From the NCBI GenBank assembly GCA_024635495.1, contig JAGXIT010000004.1:1-64000 (forward strand): a stretch of DNA of 64,000 nucleotides, written 5' to 3'. The notes beneath the pieces are model-generated. The model was given only the letters and a program-made list of their open reading frames with translations, was not told where the DNA came from and made no database searches. Origin of the DNA: Candidatus Saccharimonadota bacterium (GTDB lineage: Bacteria > Patescibacteriota > Saccharimonadia > Saccharimonadales > UBA4665). Shown one piece after another: positions 18,810 to 26,902 of the stretch (the stretch's first letter is position 1; each line of letters starts with the position of its first letter). A program made the position numbers and the translations under genes.

Positions 18810-18838
18810 TTGCATGACAGGGGTTATTTTGCTAAAAT
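18810..18838 (+). promoter_or_regulatory. Promoter of rpsB-tsf
   Basis: TTGCAT, a 17-base spacer and TAAAAT. Transcription should start near 18845, leaving a leader of about 100 bases before rpsB. Confidence 0.7.
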
Positions 18839-18844
18839 AATCTG

Positions 18845-18946
18845 GCAATATTAATGAAGCAGGTCGGAGTGAGACTCTCCCGCAAAATGCCGTGTAGGCA
18901 CTTGCAGGTCTCTGGCTGAAGAACAAGAGTCGGAAGGATCCATACT
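18845..18946 (+). promoter_or_regulatory. rpsB structured leader
   Basis: A leader of about 100 bases able to fold: GGAG/CTCC around 18867-18882, then a nested stem GCAA-AA-TGCC-GTGTA-GGCA-C-TTGC around 18884-18906. The Shine-Dalgarno GGAAGGA precedes the ATG. The position matches the S2-binding autoregulatory leader known in other bacteria; sequence identity to it is not established. Confidence 0.45.
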
Positions 18947-19687
18947 ATGGCAGTTAGCGTAGATATAAAGAAACTTTTAGAAGCAGGTGCTCACTTCGGT
19001 CACAAGACCGAGCGATGGCACCCAAAAATGGCACCATACATCCACAGCAAGCGGGGTGGTAGCCACATTATTGACCTAACAAAAACTGTCTCTAAGCTCA
19101 ATGAAGCACTTAGCTTTATCGAAGAAGTTGCGAGCAAAAACAAGCAGGTTCTTTTCGTTGGCACAAAGCGACAGGCGCAAGATATCGTCAAGAAGCTCGC
19201 CGAAGACACTAAAGAACCTTTCGTTACTGAGCGTTGGCTCGGTGGTATGCTGACCAACTGGAATACTATCGGTGGTCGTATCAAACACCTCGTAGACCTT
19301 GAGACTAAGATGGCATCTGGCGAACTTGCGAATAAGTTCAACAAGCTCGAAGTACAGCGTTTCCAAGAAGAAATCGAAGCCATGAATGAAATGTATGGTG
19401 GCATCAAGGAATTGAATGCTCGTCCTGGCGTGGTTGTGATATTTGATATCGTACATGACCAAAATGCGGTACGCGAAGCTCAAAAGCTTGGCCTGCCAAT
19501 TGTCGGTATCTGCGACACGAACAGTGACCCAACGGGCATCGATTATGTTATACCTTGCAATGACGACGCTATCAAAGGACTACAGCTCATGGCTGGATAT
19601 TTCGGCGAAGCAGTTGAAGCAGGTCGTGCTAAAAGCAAGCCAGCAGATAAAGAAGCCGCAGACAAAAAAGTAGCCGACAAACTATAA
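18947..19687 (+). CDS. rpsB: Ribosomal protein S2
   Basis: 246 residues. The N-terminus (KKLLEAGAHFGHKTERWHPKM) and the VIFDIVHDQNAVREAQKLGLP and CDTNSDPTGIDYVIPCNDDA blocks are unmistakable S2. A 30-residue Lys/Ala/Asp tail ends the protein. SD GGAAGGA lies 8 bases before the ATG. First gene of the rpsB-tsf-frr-uppS-rseP-proS run; tsf follows after 30 bases. S2 assembles late on the 30S subunit. Confidence 0.98.
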   Translation: MAVSVDIKKLLEAGAHFGHKTERWHPKMAPYIHSKRGGSHIIDLTKTVSKLNEALSFIEEVASKNKQVLFVGTKRQAQDIVKKLAEDTKEPFVTERWLGGMLTNWNTIGGRIKHLVDLETKMASGELANKFNKLEVQRFQEEIEAMNEMYGGIKELNARPGVVVIFDIVHDQNAVREAQKLGLPIVGICDTNSDPTGIDYVIPCNDDAIKGLQLMAGYFGEAVEAGRAKSKPADKEAADKKVADKL

Positions 19688-19717
19688 TCGAATATAACCC
19701 CGGAGGACAATAATAGT

Positions 19718-20311
19718 ATGGCAATTAGTATTAATGACATTAAGCGCTTACGTGAGCTAACAGGTGTTGGTATGACTGATGCAAAAAAGGCTCTCGACGC
19801 AGCAGATGGTGACTTCGACGCTGCACTCAAGGAAATGCGCAAAAAAGGTATGACTAAAGCAGAGAAGCGCGGTGAGCGTGAGGCTCGACAGGGCATCATT
19901 GGCACTTATAACCATGATAGTCGCATTGGCGTCATCGTAGAAGTTAATTGTGAGACAGATTTTGTTGCTCGCAACAAAATTTTCACTGATCTCGTAAAAG
20001 ATATCTCAATGCATGTCGCTGCCTCATCACCGTTGTACGTTAGTGCCGATGACATTCCAGCTGAAGAGCGAGAAGCCAAGAAGCAAGAGCTATTGACCGG
20101 CGATGCGCTCAAAGGTAAACCAGCTGAAATGACAGAGAAAATCGTCGAAGGCCAACTTTCAAAATATTTCGCAGAACGATGTTTATTGGACCAGCCGTTC
20201 ATCAAGAATCCCGATACAACTGTTGGTCAGTATGTCAAAGAGCATATTGCTAAGCTCGGCGAAAATATCGTCGTCCGACGATTTTCCCGAATAGCACTCG
20301 GCGAGAAATAA
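19718..20311 (+). CDS. tsf: Elongation factor Ts, short form
   Basis: 197 residues; the GDP/GTP exchange factor of EF-Tu. The N-terminal UBA-like helix bundle (IKRLRELTGVGMTDAKKAL) and the core (GVIVEVNCETDFVARN) with the TDFV motif are intact. At 197 residues it is much shorter than the roughly 280-residue enterobacterial form and resembles the compact Thermus type with a single core subdomain. GGAGG lies 11 bases before the ATG. In most bacteria pyrH follows; here the next gene is frr. Confidence 0.97.
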   Translation: MAISINDIKRLRELTGVGMTDAKKALDAADGDFDAALKEMRKKGMTKAEKRGEREARQGIIGTYNHDSRIGVIVEVNCETDFVARNKIFTDLVKDISMHVAASSPLYVSADDIPAEEREAKKQELLTGDALKGKPAEMTEKIVEGQLSKYFAERCLLDQPFIKNPDTTVGQYVKEHIAKLGENIVVRRFSRIALGEK

Positions 20312-20373
20312 ATCAGCACTGACTGAAGTGCTATACTGAGTTTAAGCAGGCAACCGTCACCAAAGGAGTAAAT

Positions 20374-20937
20374 ATGAGCCCAAATCAGGTCGTTGAAGAC
20401 GCCAAGAAGAAGTTCACTGGAGCAGTGGACCACTATCATGAGCAACTTAAGGCAGTCAGAACTGGGCGAGCGAATGCAGCTATGCTTGATGGTGTGATGA
20501 TTGAGGCTTACGGTCAACCAATGCCGCTCAATCAAGTCGCAAATGTAATGGCACCTGAGGCGCAACTCCTTCAGATAACTCCTTTTGACCCAAATAACTT
20601 ACAGGCTATTGCGAGCGCTATTCGCGATAATCCATCGCTCGGACTTAACCCTAGCGATGATGGCCGGGTGGTCCGCGTGCCAGTCCCGGCTCTAACAGAA
20701 GAGCGTCGGCGCGATCTCGCAAAGCAGCTGAGCGGCAAACAAGAAGACGCTATGATAGCCGTTCGAAGTATTCGCCATGATGCACTTGACGGCATTGATA
20801 GCGCCAAGAAGGGTAAAGAGATTGGCGAGGATGATGCCAAGCGTCTAAGCGCGCAGGTAGAAGACATCATGCAAAAAACTCGTACCGATATAGAGGCTGC
20901 AACAAAGGCAAAAGAAGCCGATATAATGACAGTATAG
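20374..20937 (+). CDS. frr: Ribosome recycling factor
   Basis: 187 residues of the normal RRF length; splits post-termination ribosomes with EF-G. Signatures are RTGRANAAMLDGVMIEAYG, ITPFDPNNLQAIASAIRD and the C-terminal helix with DDAKRLSAQVEDIMQKT. SD AAAGGAG sits 5 bases before the ATG. A small hairpin (AGCACT/AGTGCT, 20315-20332) and a TATACT box lie in the 62-base gap after tsf, so it may have its own promoter. pyrH, usually between tsf and frr, is absent. Confidence 0.97.
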   Translation: MSPNQVVEDAKKKFTGAVDHYHEQLKAVRTGRANAAMLDGVMIEAYGQPMPLNQVANVMAPEAQLLQITPFDPNNLQAIASAIRDNPSLGLNPSDDGRVVRVPVPALTEERRRDLAKQLSGKQEDAMIAVRSIRHDALDGIDSAKKGKEIGEDDAKRLSAQVEDIMQKTRTDIEAATKAKEADIMTV

Positions 20938-20946
20938 GATTTAGAT

Positions 20947-21648
20947 TTGGCAAAGCCTCAAACTTTAACTGTCCCTGTACACATCGGCTTTATTATTGAT
21001 GGTAATCGTCGATGGGCTGCTTCTGAGGGGCTTCCATTAGCCGAAGGCCACCGACGTGGTCACAGCGTACTGAGGAGTGTCACCGAGCATGCATTTTCTC
21101 TGGGCGTGCAGTATGTCTCAGCGTATATTTTTTCAACTGAGAATTGGAGTCGCAACAAACAAGAGGTGGACTACCTCATGAAATTGTTGCGGTGGGTGCT
21201 CAAAGATGAACTACAAACGTTTCATGAAAAGAATATTCGTTTGCTGTGGGTTGGGAGCTCCGTTGAATTGCCAGCAAGTATTCAAAAAGCCATAAAAAAC
21301 GCCGAAATGCTCACAGAGAAAAATACAGCAGGTACCTTCGTGCTGTGTCTCAATCACGGTGGGCATCGAGAGATTACAGAGGCGGTTCGCCGAATTGTTT
21401 CAACAGATATGCCACCAGAAGACATCGATGAGGCAACCATTACCCATGCGCTTGATCACCCAGAAGTTCCACCGATTGATCTTATTATCCGAACGAGCGG
21501 AGAACAGCGCCTAAGTAACTTTATGCTGTGGAGAGCTGCATATAGTGAGTTGATTTTTAGAGATGAATACTGGCCAGCATTTTCTTCGGACGCACTCGAC
21601 GAATGTCTGGTAGAATATAGCAAGCGACAACGAAGATTTGGGGGGTAA
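20947..21648 (+). CDS. uppS: Undecaprenyl diphosphate synthase
   Basis: 233 residues; cis-prenyltransferase making the C55 lipid carrier used for peptidoglycan and LCP substrates. The catalytic Asp is in GFIIDGNRRWA (Asp18), where DGNGRW is more usual. AEGHRRGH, YIFSTENWSR and the C-terminal RTSGEQRLSNFMLWRAAYSE motif are present. The start is TTG 20947, with AGGA 7 bases upstream. cdsA and dxr, normally between uppS and rseP, are missing. It ends one base before the rseP start. Confidence 0.96.
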   Translation: MAKPQTLTVPVHIGFIIDGNRRWAASEGLPLAEGHRRGHSVLRSVTEHAFSLGVQYVSAYIFSTENWSRNKQEVDYLMKLLRWVLKDELQTFHEKNIRLLWVGSSVELPASIQKAIKNAEMLTEKNTAGTFVLCLNHGGHREITEAVRRIVSTDMPPEDIDEATITHALDHPEVPPIDLIIRTSGEQRLSNFMLWRAAYSELIFRDEYWPAFSSDALDECLVEYSKRQRRFGG

Positions 21649-21649
21649 C

Positions 21650-22849
21650 GTGGTTCTATTTATTATCGGCATCATACTATTTATTCTACTTGTGGTAGTA
21701 CATGAGCTCGGGCATTTTTGGGCTGCCAAACGAAATGGTGTTGAAACAGAAGAATTTGGTATTTTCTTCCCACCACGACTGTATAAAAAACGAATGAAGG
21801 GTGGATGGGACTTCACCATCAATCTATTGCCGCTGGGCGGATTCGTAAAACTCAAAGGCGAGACAGATAGCGATAAACGTCCGGGTAGCTTCGGGGCTGC
21901 AACAGATTGGGCCAAGGCCAAAATCATGCTTGCAGGCGTCGGGGTAAATCTACTGACGGCATTGGTCTTGTTCATGCTACTGGCCTTAATCGGTATGCCA
22001 AAGCTTATCGACAATCAATTTACGGTGGCGAGTGATACACACATCGTCAAGCAGGAAGTCATCATGAGCTATGTTGAGCCTGATTCGCCGGCAGATAAGG
22101 CCGGTTTGCGAGATAGAGACGTCCTCGTTGCCATAGGCTTACCGGCAAGCGTTGTGGAAGGTTGTGACGCCCAGATTTGTGATACCCAAACTATTTCATC
22201 CGCAGACACCGTTCGCCAGGTTACAGAAGACACTCTTACGAAGAGCAGTGAACTTGTGCTGGAGGTCAAAAGAAGTGGAGAGACAAAATATATTCAAGTA
22301 ACACCAAATTCATTGGAGGCCGTTACAGCAAGTGAGAAAACCGATAATCCAAAGGCTTATTTGGGCGTAGTGCCAACTGAATATACGATTCAGCGTTCGA
22401 CATGGTCTGCGCCGGTCGTCGCAGTCGGTTTGACTGGGCAGCTCACTAAGCTAACCTTCCAGGGGCTTGGGAATGCGCTGCAGGGTTTAGGAGGCATTGT
22501 CGCGGGGGCGGTGACCGGTAACACTCAAGCTCGACAATCTGCTCAGACAGAGGCAAGCGATCAAGTCTCGGGCCCGGTTGGTATATTTGTAATTTTACAG
22601 AGTGGTAGTTCACTTGGGTTCCAATTTATGTTGATGATTATTGCCGTTATATCACTAACACTTGCCATCATGAACGTACTGCCGATACCGGCGCTCGATG
22701 GTGGTCGTCTCTTCGTGATGGGTCTAGCGCGCGTGCTCAAGCGCCCATTGACTCCAAAACTTGAGGAAGGTATCTATGCCGCCGGCTTTTTGTTTTTGAT
22801 ATCCTTAATCGTTCTCATTACCTTAGTTGATATAAAAAGGTTTTTTTAG
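21650..22849 (+). CDS. rseP: RseP-type site-2 metalloprotease (M50)
   Basis: 399 residues; intramembrane zinc protease cleaving anti-sigma factors and leftover signal peptides. HEXXH is in the first membrane segment (VVHELGHFWAAK, His18/His22), a PDZ domain follows (VEPDSPADKAGLRDRDVLV), and the third zinc ligand is in NVLPIPALDGGRLF, near 350. At least four membrane segments. GTG 21650 is preferred: GGGGGG sits 4 bases upstream. A TTG at 21638 would overlap uppS. The CPBP protease gene follows after 2 bases. Confidence 0.93.
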   Translation: MVLFIIGIILFILLVVVHELGHFWAAKRNGVETEEFGIFFPPRLYKKRMKGGWDFTINLLPLGGFVKLKGETDSDKRPGSFGAATDWAKAKIMLAGVGVNLLTALVLFMLLALIGMPKLIDNQFTVASDTHIVKQEVIMSYVEPDSPADKAGLRDRDVLVAIGLPASVVEGCDAQICDTQTISSADTVRQVTEDTLTKSSELVLEVKRSGETKYIQVTPNSLEAVTASEKTDNPKAYLGVVPTEYTIQRSTWSAPVVAVGLTGQLTKLTFQGLGNALQGLGGIVAGAVTGNTQARQSAQTEASDQVSGPVGIFVILQSGSSLGFQFMLMIIAVISLTLAIMNVLPIPALDGGRLFVMGLARVLKRPLTPKLEEGIYAAGFLFLISLIVLITLVDIKRFF

Positions 22850-22851
22850 GG

Positions 22852-23649
22852 GTGAAGCTTATACCTAAGTTTCATAAAAAAGCAGAACAGGTACTTTCTG
22901 ATCAAGACTCCAAGCAGCAGCGCATGTGGCATCCTGTCGCTGCGATTAGCTATGTAATTCTTCTGTATGTTCTGTCTCAGCTGGCAGCAAGTTTTTTGCT
23001 CGTGGGGGTACTCTACGCATTTGGCTGGGATATTCATCGCATCACTGATTGGTTAGGAAGCGATACGTTCGCACAATTTTTGTTTGTATTGCTCACCGAG
23101 ATAGTAACGGTGGGTGGAATAGTGTGGTTCTTGAAGCGTCGTGGCTTCAAACTTGCGGCGATTGGCTGGAATAAGCCGAAGCTAAAATACCTCGGCCTCG
23201 CTGTGATTGGGTTTGGAATATATTTTCTCGGGTATGTACTTGTTTCGATTATCGCAGGCCTGCTTCTGCCATCACTCAACTTCGATCAACGTCAGGAACT
23301 TGGCTTCGAGCAAACAAAAACTACCATTGAGCTACTTCTCGTATTCATTAGCCTCGTCGTGCTGCCACCGATAGCAGAGGAAATAGTCTTCCGGGGCTTT
23401 TTATTCACCAGTTTGCGCAAACGGCTACCATTTATTTGGACAGCCGTTATTACCAGTATACTTTTTGCCATTCCCCATCTGCAGTTTGGCTCTAATGCGC
23501 CACTGCTTTGGGTCGCTGCTCTCGATACGCTCGTGCTATCGGTGGTGCTTTGTTATGTCCGCGAAAGAACCGGCAGCCTTTGGCCGGGGATATTTATCCA
23601 CGTACTCAAAAACGGCATCGCGTTTACTGCACTGTTTTTGCTCGTCTAA
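22852..23649 (+). CDS. CPBP (CAAX/Abi) intramembrane metalloprotease
   Basis: 265 residues, about eight membrane segments. Motif 1 EEIVFRGFLF (Glu-Glu...Arg) and motif 2 ILFAIPHL with a His match the CPBP family of glutamate-dependent intramembrane proteases; the third motif near the C-terminus has His in IFIHVLKNGI. GTG 22852 directly follows AGGGG, so the initiation site is uncertain; ATG 22924 is an alternative. It follows rseP by 2 bases, placing two intramembrane proteases in one transcript. The substrate is unknown; family members process membrane proteins or give peptide immunity. Confidence 0.88.
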   Translation: MKLIPKFHKKAEQVLSDQDSKQQRMWHPVAAISYVILLYVLSQLAASFLLVGVLYAFGWDIHRITDWLGSDTFAQFLFVLLTEIVTVGGIVWFLKRRGFKLAAIGWNKPKLKYLGLAVIGFGIYFLGYVLVSIIAGLLLPSLNFDQRQELGFEQTKTTIELLLVFISLVVLPPIAEEIVFRGFLFTSLRKRLPFIWTAVITSILFAIPHLQFGSNAPLLWVAALDTLVLSVVLCYVRERTGSLWPGIFIHVLKNGIAFTALFLLV

Positions 23650-23696
23650 TCACAGGTGGATGGTACAATAGCAGGTATGTTGAACAGGTTGTCGAT

Positions 23697-23780
23697 ATGT
23701 ATGCGTATTATGCCGCTGGGGCGGTACTAGTTTTATATATCCAGAAAAATATACGTTATAGCATAAGGAAATATTTATGA
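23697..23780 (+). CDS. Possible 27-residue membrane peptide before proS
   Basis: A short frame whose TGA overlaps the proS ATG (ATGA). The peptide is hydrophobic then basic (YAAGAVLVLYI then KNIRYSIRKY), like a small membrane peptide. A weak AGG lies 8 bases upstream. A TACAAT box at 23664-23669, typical of this genome's promoters, precedes it and also precedes an ATG at 23677 (17 codons, other frame). It may be a real micro-protein, a translational leader or chance. Confidence 0.3.
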   Translation: MYAYYAAGAVLVLYIQKNIRYSIRKYL

Positions 23781-25480
23781 AGACATCAGAACTTTTTACC
23801 CGAACCGCAAGACAAGCACCAGCCGAAGAGGTATCTAAGAACGCTCAATTACTCATCAGGGCGGGATATGTGTATAAGATGATGGCCGGGGTGTATGCTT
23901 ACACGCCACTTGGTTTGCGGGTACTCGAGAATATCAAGCAGATTGTGCGTGAAGAAATGAATGCGATTGGTGGCCAAGAGCTTATCATGAGCAGCCTGCA
24001 GAAGAAAGAAACGTGGGATGCAACTGGTCGCTGGGACGACGAAGTCGTTGATATTTGGTTCAAATCAAAGCTGAAGGATGGTACAGAGGTCGGATTTGCC
24101 TGGTCGCACGAAGAGGCAATCATCGAAATGCTCAAAACGTATCTGACGAGCTACAAAGATCTACCGATTAATGTGTATCAATTTCAGACCAAGATGCGCA
24201 ACGAGCTGCGCGCTAAAAGTGGTATCATGCGTGGCCGTGAATTTATTATGAAGGACATGTATAGCTGTAGTATTAATGCCGAGCAGCACGAAGCATTTTA
24301 CCAGTCGAGTATTGATGCCTACATGCGAGTATTTAATCGAGTAGGGCTTGGTGACGTAACCTATGTGACATTTGCAAGCGGTGGCGCGTTTACGCAGTAC
24401 AGCCATGAGTTTCAGACGATTTGCGAGGCTGGCGAGGATAAGATCTATCAAATCCCAAGCAGCGGACAAGCCTTCAACGAAGAAGTCGCACCATCACGTG
24501 CGCCAGCATTTGCTGACATGCCAACCGAACAAGAAGATATGAACGTCGTGGAGGCAGAAGGGCTGACAGGTGTCGGCGCAATCGCTGAGCGACTAGCCAT
24601 CCCTCGGGAGCGAACCACAAAAACTATGCTCTATCTTGCTGATGACGAGATGGTTGCAGCAGTTGTGAGAGGTGATTACGCGGTCAATGTGGACAAGCTG
24701 CGAGCAGTGCTTGATGCTCAGAAGCTACAGCTAGCCTCAGAGGATAACATACGTGACATCACTGGCGCCGAGCCAGGCTATGCTGGCCTAGTAAATATGC
24801 CTGAGGGAGTTAGAGTCATTGTGGATGATGCCTGTGAGCCATTGGTGAACTTCGAAACAGGCGCCAACAAGACTGGTCAACACGCTGCCAATATAAACTG
24901 GGACAGGGATGTAACGAAGCCAGATACCTTCCACGACATTAAGATGGCGAAAAAAGGTGATATCCATCCTGAGACGGGCGAAGTATATACCATCCACAAG
25001 ACAGCTGAAGTAGGAAATATATTCAATTTTGGCACGCAAAAGAGTAAAGACACGAACTTTAGTTACACCGATGAGCAGGGGGAACTGCAATACGTACATC
25101 TTGGCTCGTACGGTATCGGCGTTACGCGACTTATGGGAGTTTTGGCGGAGAACTTCTCTGACGAGAAGGGTTTGCGCTGGAGTGACGAAGTAGCACCGTT
25201 CCGAGTCTACTTGGTGCGTATTGGTAATGACGAGGAAACCATCTCCGCTGCAGATACGCTATATGCTAAGCTCCAGAGCTGGGGAATAGAGGTGCTGTAT
25301 GATGACTCGGAGAAACGCCCGGGTGAGAAATTTGCTGACGCGGACCTGATCGGCATTCCACATCGAATCGTCGTAAGCCCAAAGACAATTGCCGAAGAAA
25401 AATACGAATACAAAAAACGCACCGAAGACGAAGCCGAAATCTTGGACATAGAATCTTTAAAGTCAAGATTGACCCAATAG
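23777..25480 (+). CDS. proS: Prolyl-tRNA synthetase, bacterial type with editing domain
   Basis: 567 residues, class II. Motif 1 and 2 regions are clear (YTPLGLRVLENIKQIVREEM; RNELRAKSGIMRGREFIMKD) and motif 3 is in GSYGIGVTRLMGVLAE. Between motifs 2 and 3 lies a YbaK-like insertion (about 230-400) that deacylates Ala-tRNAPro, which marks the bacterial rather than the archaeal/eukaryal type. A C-terminal anticodon-binding domain ends the protein. SD AAGGA lies 9 bases before the ATG. It follows the rseP region, as in many bacteria. Confidence 0.97.
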   Translation: MKTSELFTRTARQAPAEEVSKNAQLLIRAGYVYKMMAGVYAYTPLGLRVLENIKQIVREEMNAIGGQELIMSSLQKKETWDATGRWDDEVVDIWFKSKLKDGTEVGFAWSHEEAIIEMLKTYLTSYKDLPINVYQFQTKMRNELRAKSGIMRGREFIMKDMYSCSINAEQHEAFYQSSIDAYMRVFNRVGLGDVTYVTFASGGAFTQYSHEFQTICEAGEDKIYQIPSSGQAFNEEVAPSRAPAFADMPTEQEDMNVVEAEGLTGVGAIAERLAIPRERTTKTMLYLADDEMVAAVVRGDYAVNVDKLRAVLDAQKLQLASEDNIRDITGAEPGYAGLVNMPEGVRVIVDDACEPLVNFETGANKTGQHAANINWDRDVTKPDTFHDIKMAKKGDIHPETGEVYTIHKTAEVGNIFNFGTQKSKDTNFSYTDEQGELQYVHLGSYGIGVTRLMGVLAENFSDEKGLRWSDEVAPFRVYLVRIGNDEETISAADTLYAKLQSWGIEVLYDDSEKRPGEKFADADLIGIPHRIVVSPKTIAEEKYEYKKRTEDEAEILDIESLKSRLTQ

Positions 25481-25549
25481 CCAAACCAAGGTACCATACC
25501 TTAACTCAATCGGACATATTCAAGAGGGTACCCAATATAGGAGAACAAT

Positions 25550-26008
25550 ATGAAAAAGTTATTTCACTTAACACAATCAGGCATTGACGAACTAGAGGCC
25601 GAGAAGCAAGCCTTAATCGCGAAGCGTGCTCAAATTGCTGAAGCCATTAAAACAGCCCGCGAAATGGGCGACTTGTCGGAGAATGCTGAATACCAATCTG
25701 CTCGCCAAGAACAGGAACGTCACGAAGCTCGTATCGAAGAGATAGAGCACATACTGACAAATGCTGACATCATTAAAGCAAGCAAGAGCAAGCAGGTTGT
25801 ACTCGGCTCAACTGTGACTCTCAAACAGTCAACAGGTAAGGAAATGACCGTGCAAGTAGTGGGTACGATCGAAGCCGACCCCACGGCACAGAAGATATCC
25901 GATGAATCACCAATCGGAAAAGCATTACTTGGCAAAAAGGAAGGCGAAGCTGTTGAAATTGTTAAACCAGCAGAGACGATAACTTACACAGTAGTAGCGA
26001 TTTCTTAA
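25550..26008 (+). CDS. greA: Transcription elongation factor GreA
   Basis: 152 residues; stimulates RNA cleavage in backtracked RNA polymerase. The N-terminal coiled coil carries the acidic tip (KTAREMGDLSENAEYQSAR, with Asp and Glu of the tip), and the C-terminal FKBP-like domain has GSTVTLK and PIGKALLGKKEGE. Normal length. AGGAG sits 6 bases before the ATG. A strong terminator follows, closing the rpsB-to-greA run. Confidence 0.97.
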   Translation: MKKLFHLTQSGIDELEAEKQALIAKRAQIAEAIKTAREMGDLSENAEYQSARQEQERHEARIEEIEHILTNADIIKASKSKQVVLGSTVTLKQSTGKEMTVQVVGTIEADPTAQKISDESPIGKALLGKKEGEAVEIVKPAETITYTVVAIS

Positions 26009-26030
26009 GATAAGAAAATTGAATAGTCTC

Positions 26031-26065
26031 AAACAGGTCACCACACGGTGACCTGTTTACTTTTC
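26031..26065 (+). terminator. Rho-independent terminator of greA
   Basis: Perfect 12-bp arms AAACAGGTCACC/GGTGACCTGTTT with an ACAC loop, followed by TACTTTTCT. The strongest terminator in the window. Confidence 0.88.
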
Positions 26066-26115
26066 TGTGCTCTCAGGAGACAATGAGTATATACAACCAT
26101 AAGGGGGTCATTGAG

Positions 26116-26895
26116 ATGGAAGACATACCTGCAAGTGCTCCGGTTACAAACGTTTCTCGGACAAAAGCCTTAACCGTAAGGCTCAATCCTTGGTGGCTGG
26201 TAACCCTATTATCTGTTGCCCTCTTGGCAGTAGTGTTCATGTGGCATCCTTGGCAACAATTTAGCACAGACAGAACGATCCAGGTGAGCGGAGGCGCTTT
26301 GCTAAAGGCGGAGCCAGATGAATTCATCTTTTCGCCAAGCTATGAGTTTAAGAACGGCAGCAAAGAAGCTGGGCTTGCGTCCTTAACAAGCAAAAGTGAG
26401 ACTCTTATTGTAGCTATCAAAAAGCTGGGCATATCTGATAGTGACATCAAGTCTAACGCAAATAGCTATAGCGATTATTACGTTTATAGTCCAGTAACAA
26501 AAGAAAATACATATACACTAATTCTGACCATTACGACCCACACTAAAGAAATGGCGCAAAAAGTGCAAGATTATCTTATCGCGACCTCTCCAACTGGTAC
26601 AATTACCCCGCAGGCTACCTTTAGTATCGCAAAACAAAAGGAACTTGAATCGAAAGGCAGGGACGAGGCTACTAAAGACGCACGAGGTAAGGCGGAACAA
26701 CAGGCCAAGAACCTTGGTTTCAAACTTGGTGCAGTGAAAACAGTATCAGATGCTGGTTATTCGGGCGGAGTTGTGCCTATGTATGGCTTATTAGCTGAAG
26801 ATAATGCCCCAGTGAGCTCAAATACTAGCCTTAGCGTTCAGCCAGGCCAAAATGATCTGAGCTACACTATTGATGTGACGTACTATATCCGATAA
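26116..26895 (+). CDS. SIMPL-domain (DUF541) anchored protein
   Basis: 259 residues from ATG 26116. One N-terminal membrane segment (WWLVTLLSVALLAVVFMW) anchors an extracytoplasmic SIMPL domain: RTIQVSGGALLKAEPDEFIFS, LITAIKKLGI-type helix, and the C-terminal DLSYTIDVTYYIR strand. ATG 26116 has GGGGG about 8 bases upstream; ATG 26083, with AGGAG only 3 bases away, would add 11 residues. It follows the greA terminator and is probably transcribed alone. SIMPL proteins are periplasmic or surface proteins of uncertain function, some linked to oxidative stress. Confidence 0.85.
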   Translation: MEDIPASAPVTNVSRTKALTVRLNPWWLVTLLSVALLAVVFMWHPWQQFSTDRTIQVSGGALLKAEPDEFIFSPSYEFKNGSKEAGLASLTSKSETLIVAIKKLGISDSDIKSNANSYSDYYVYSPVTKENTYTLILTITTHTKEMAQKVQDYLIATSPTGTITPQATFSIAKQKELESKGRDEATKDARGKAEQQAKNLGFKLGAVKTVSDAGYSGGVVPMYGLLAEDNAPVSSNTSLSVQPGQNDLSYTIDVTYYIR

Positions 26896-26902
26896 GTGAA
26901 AA

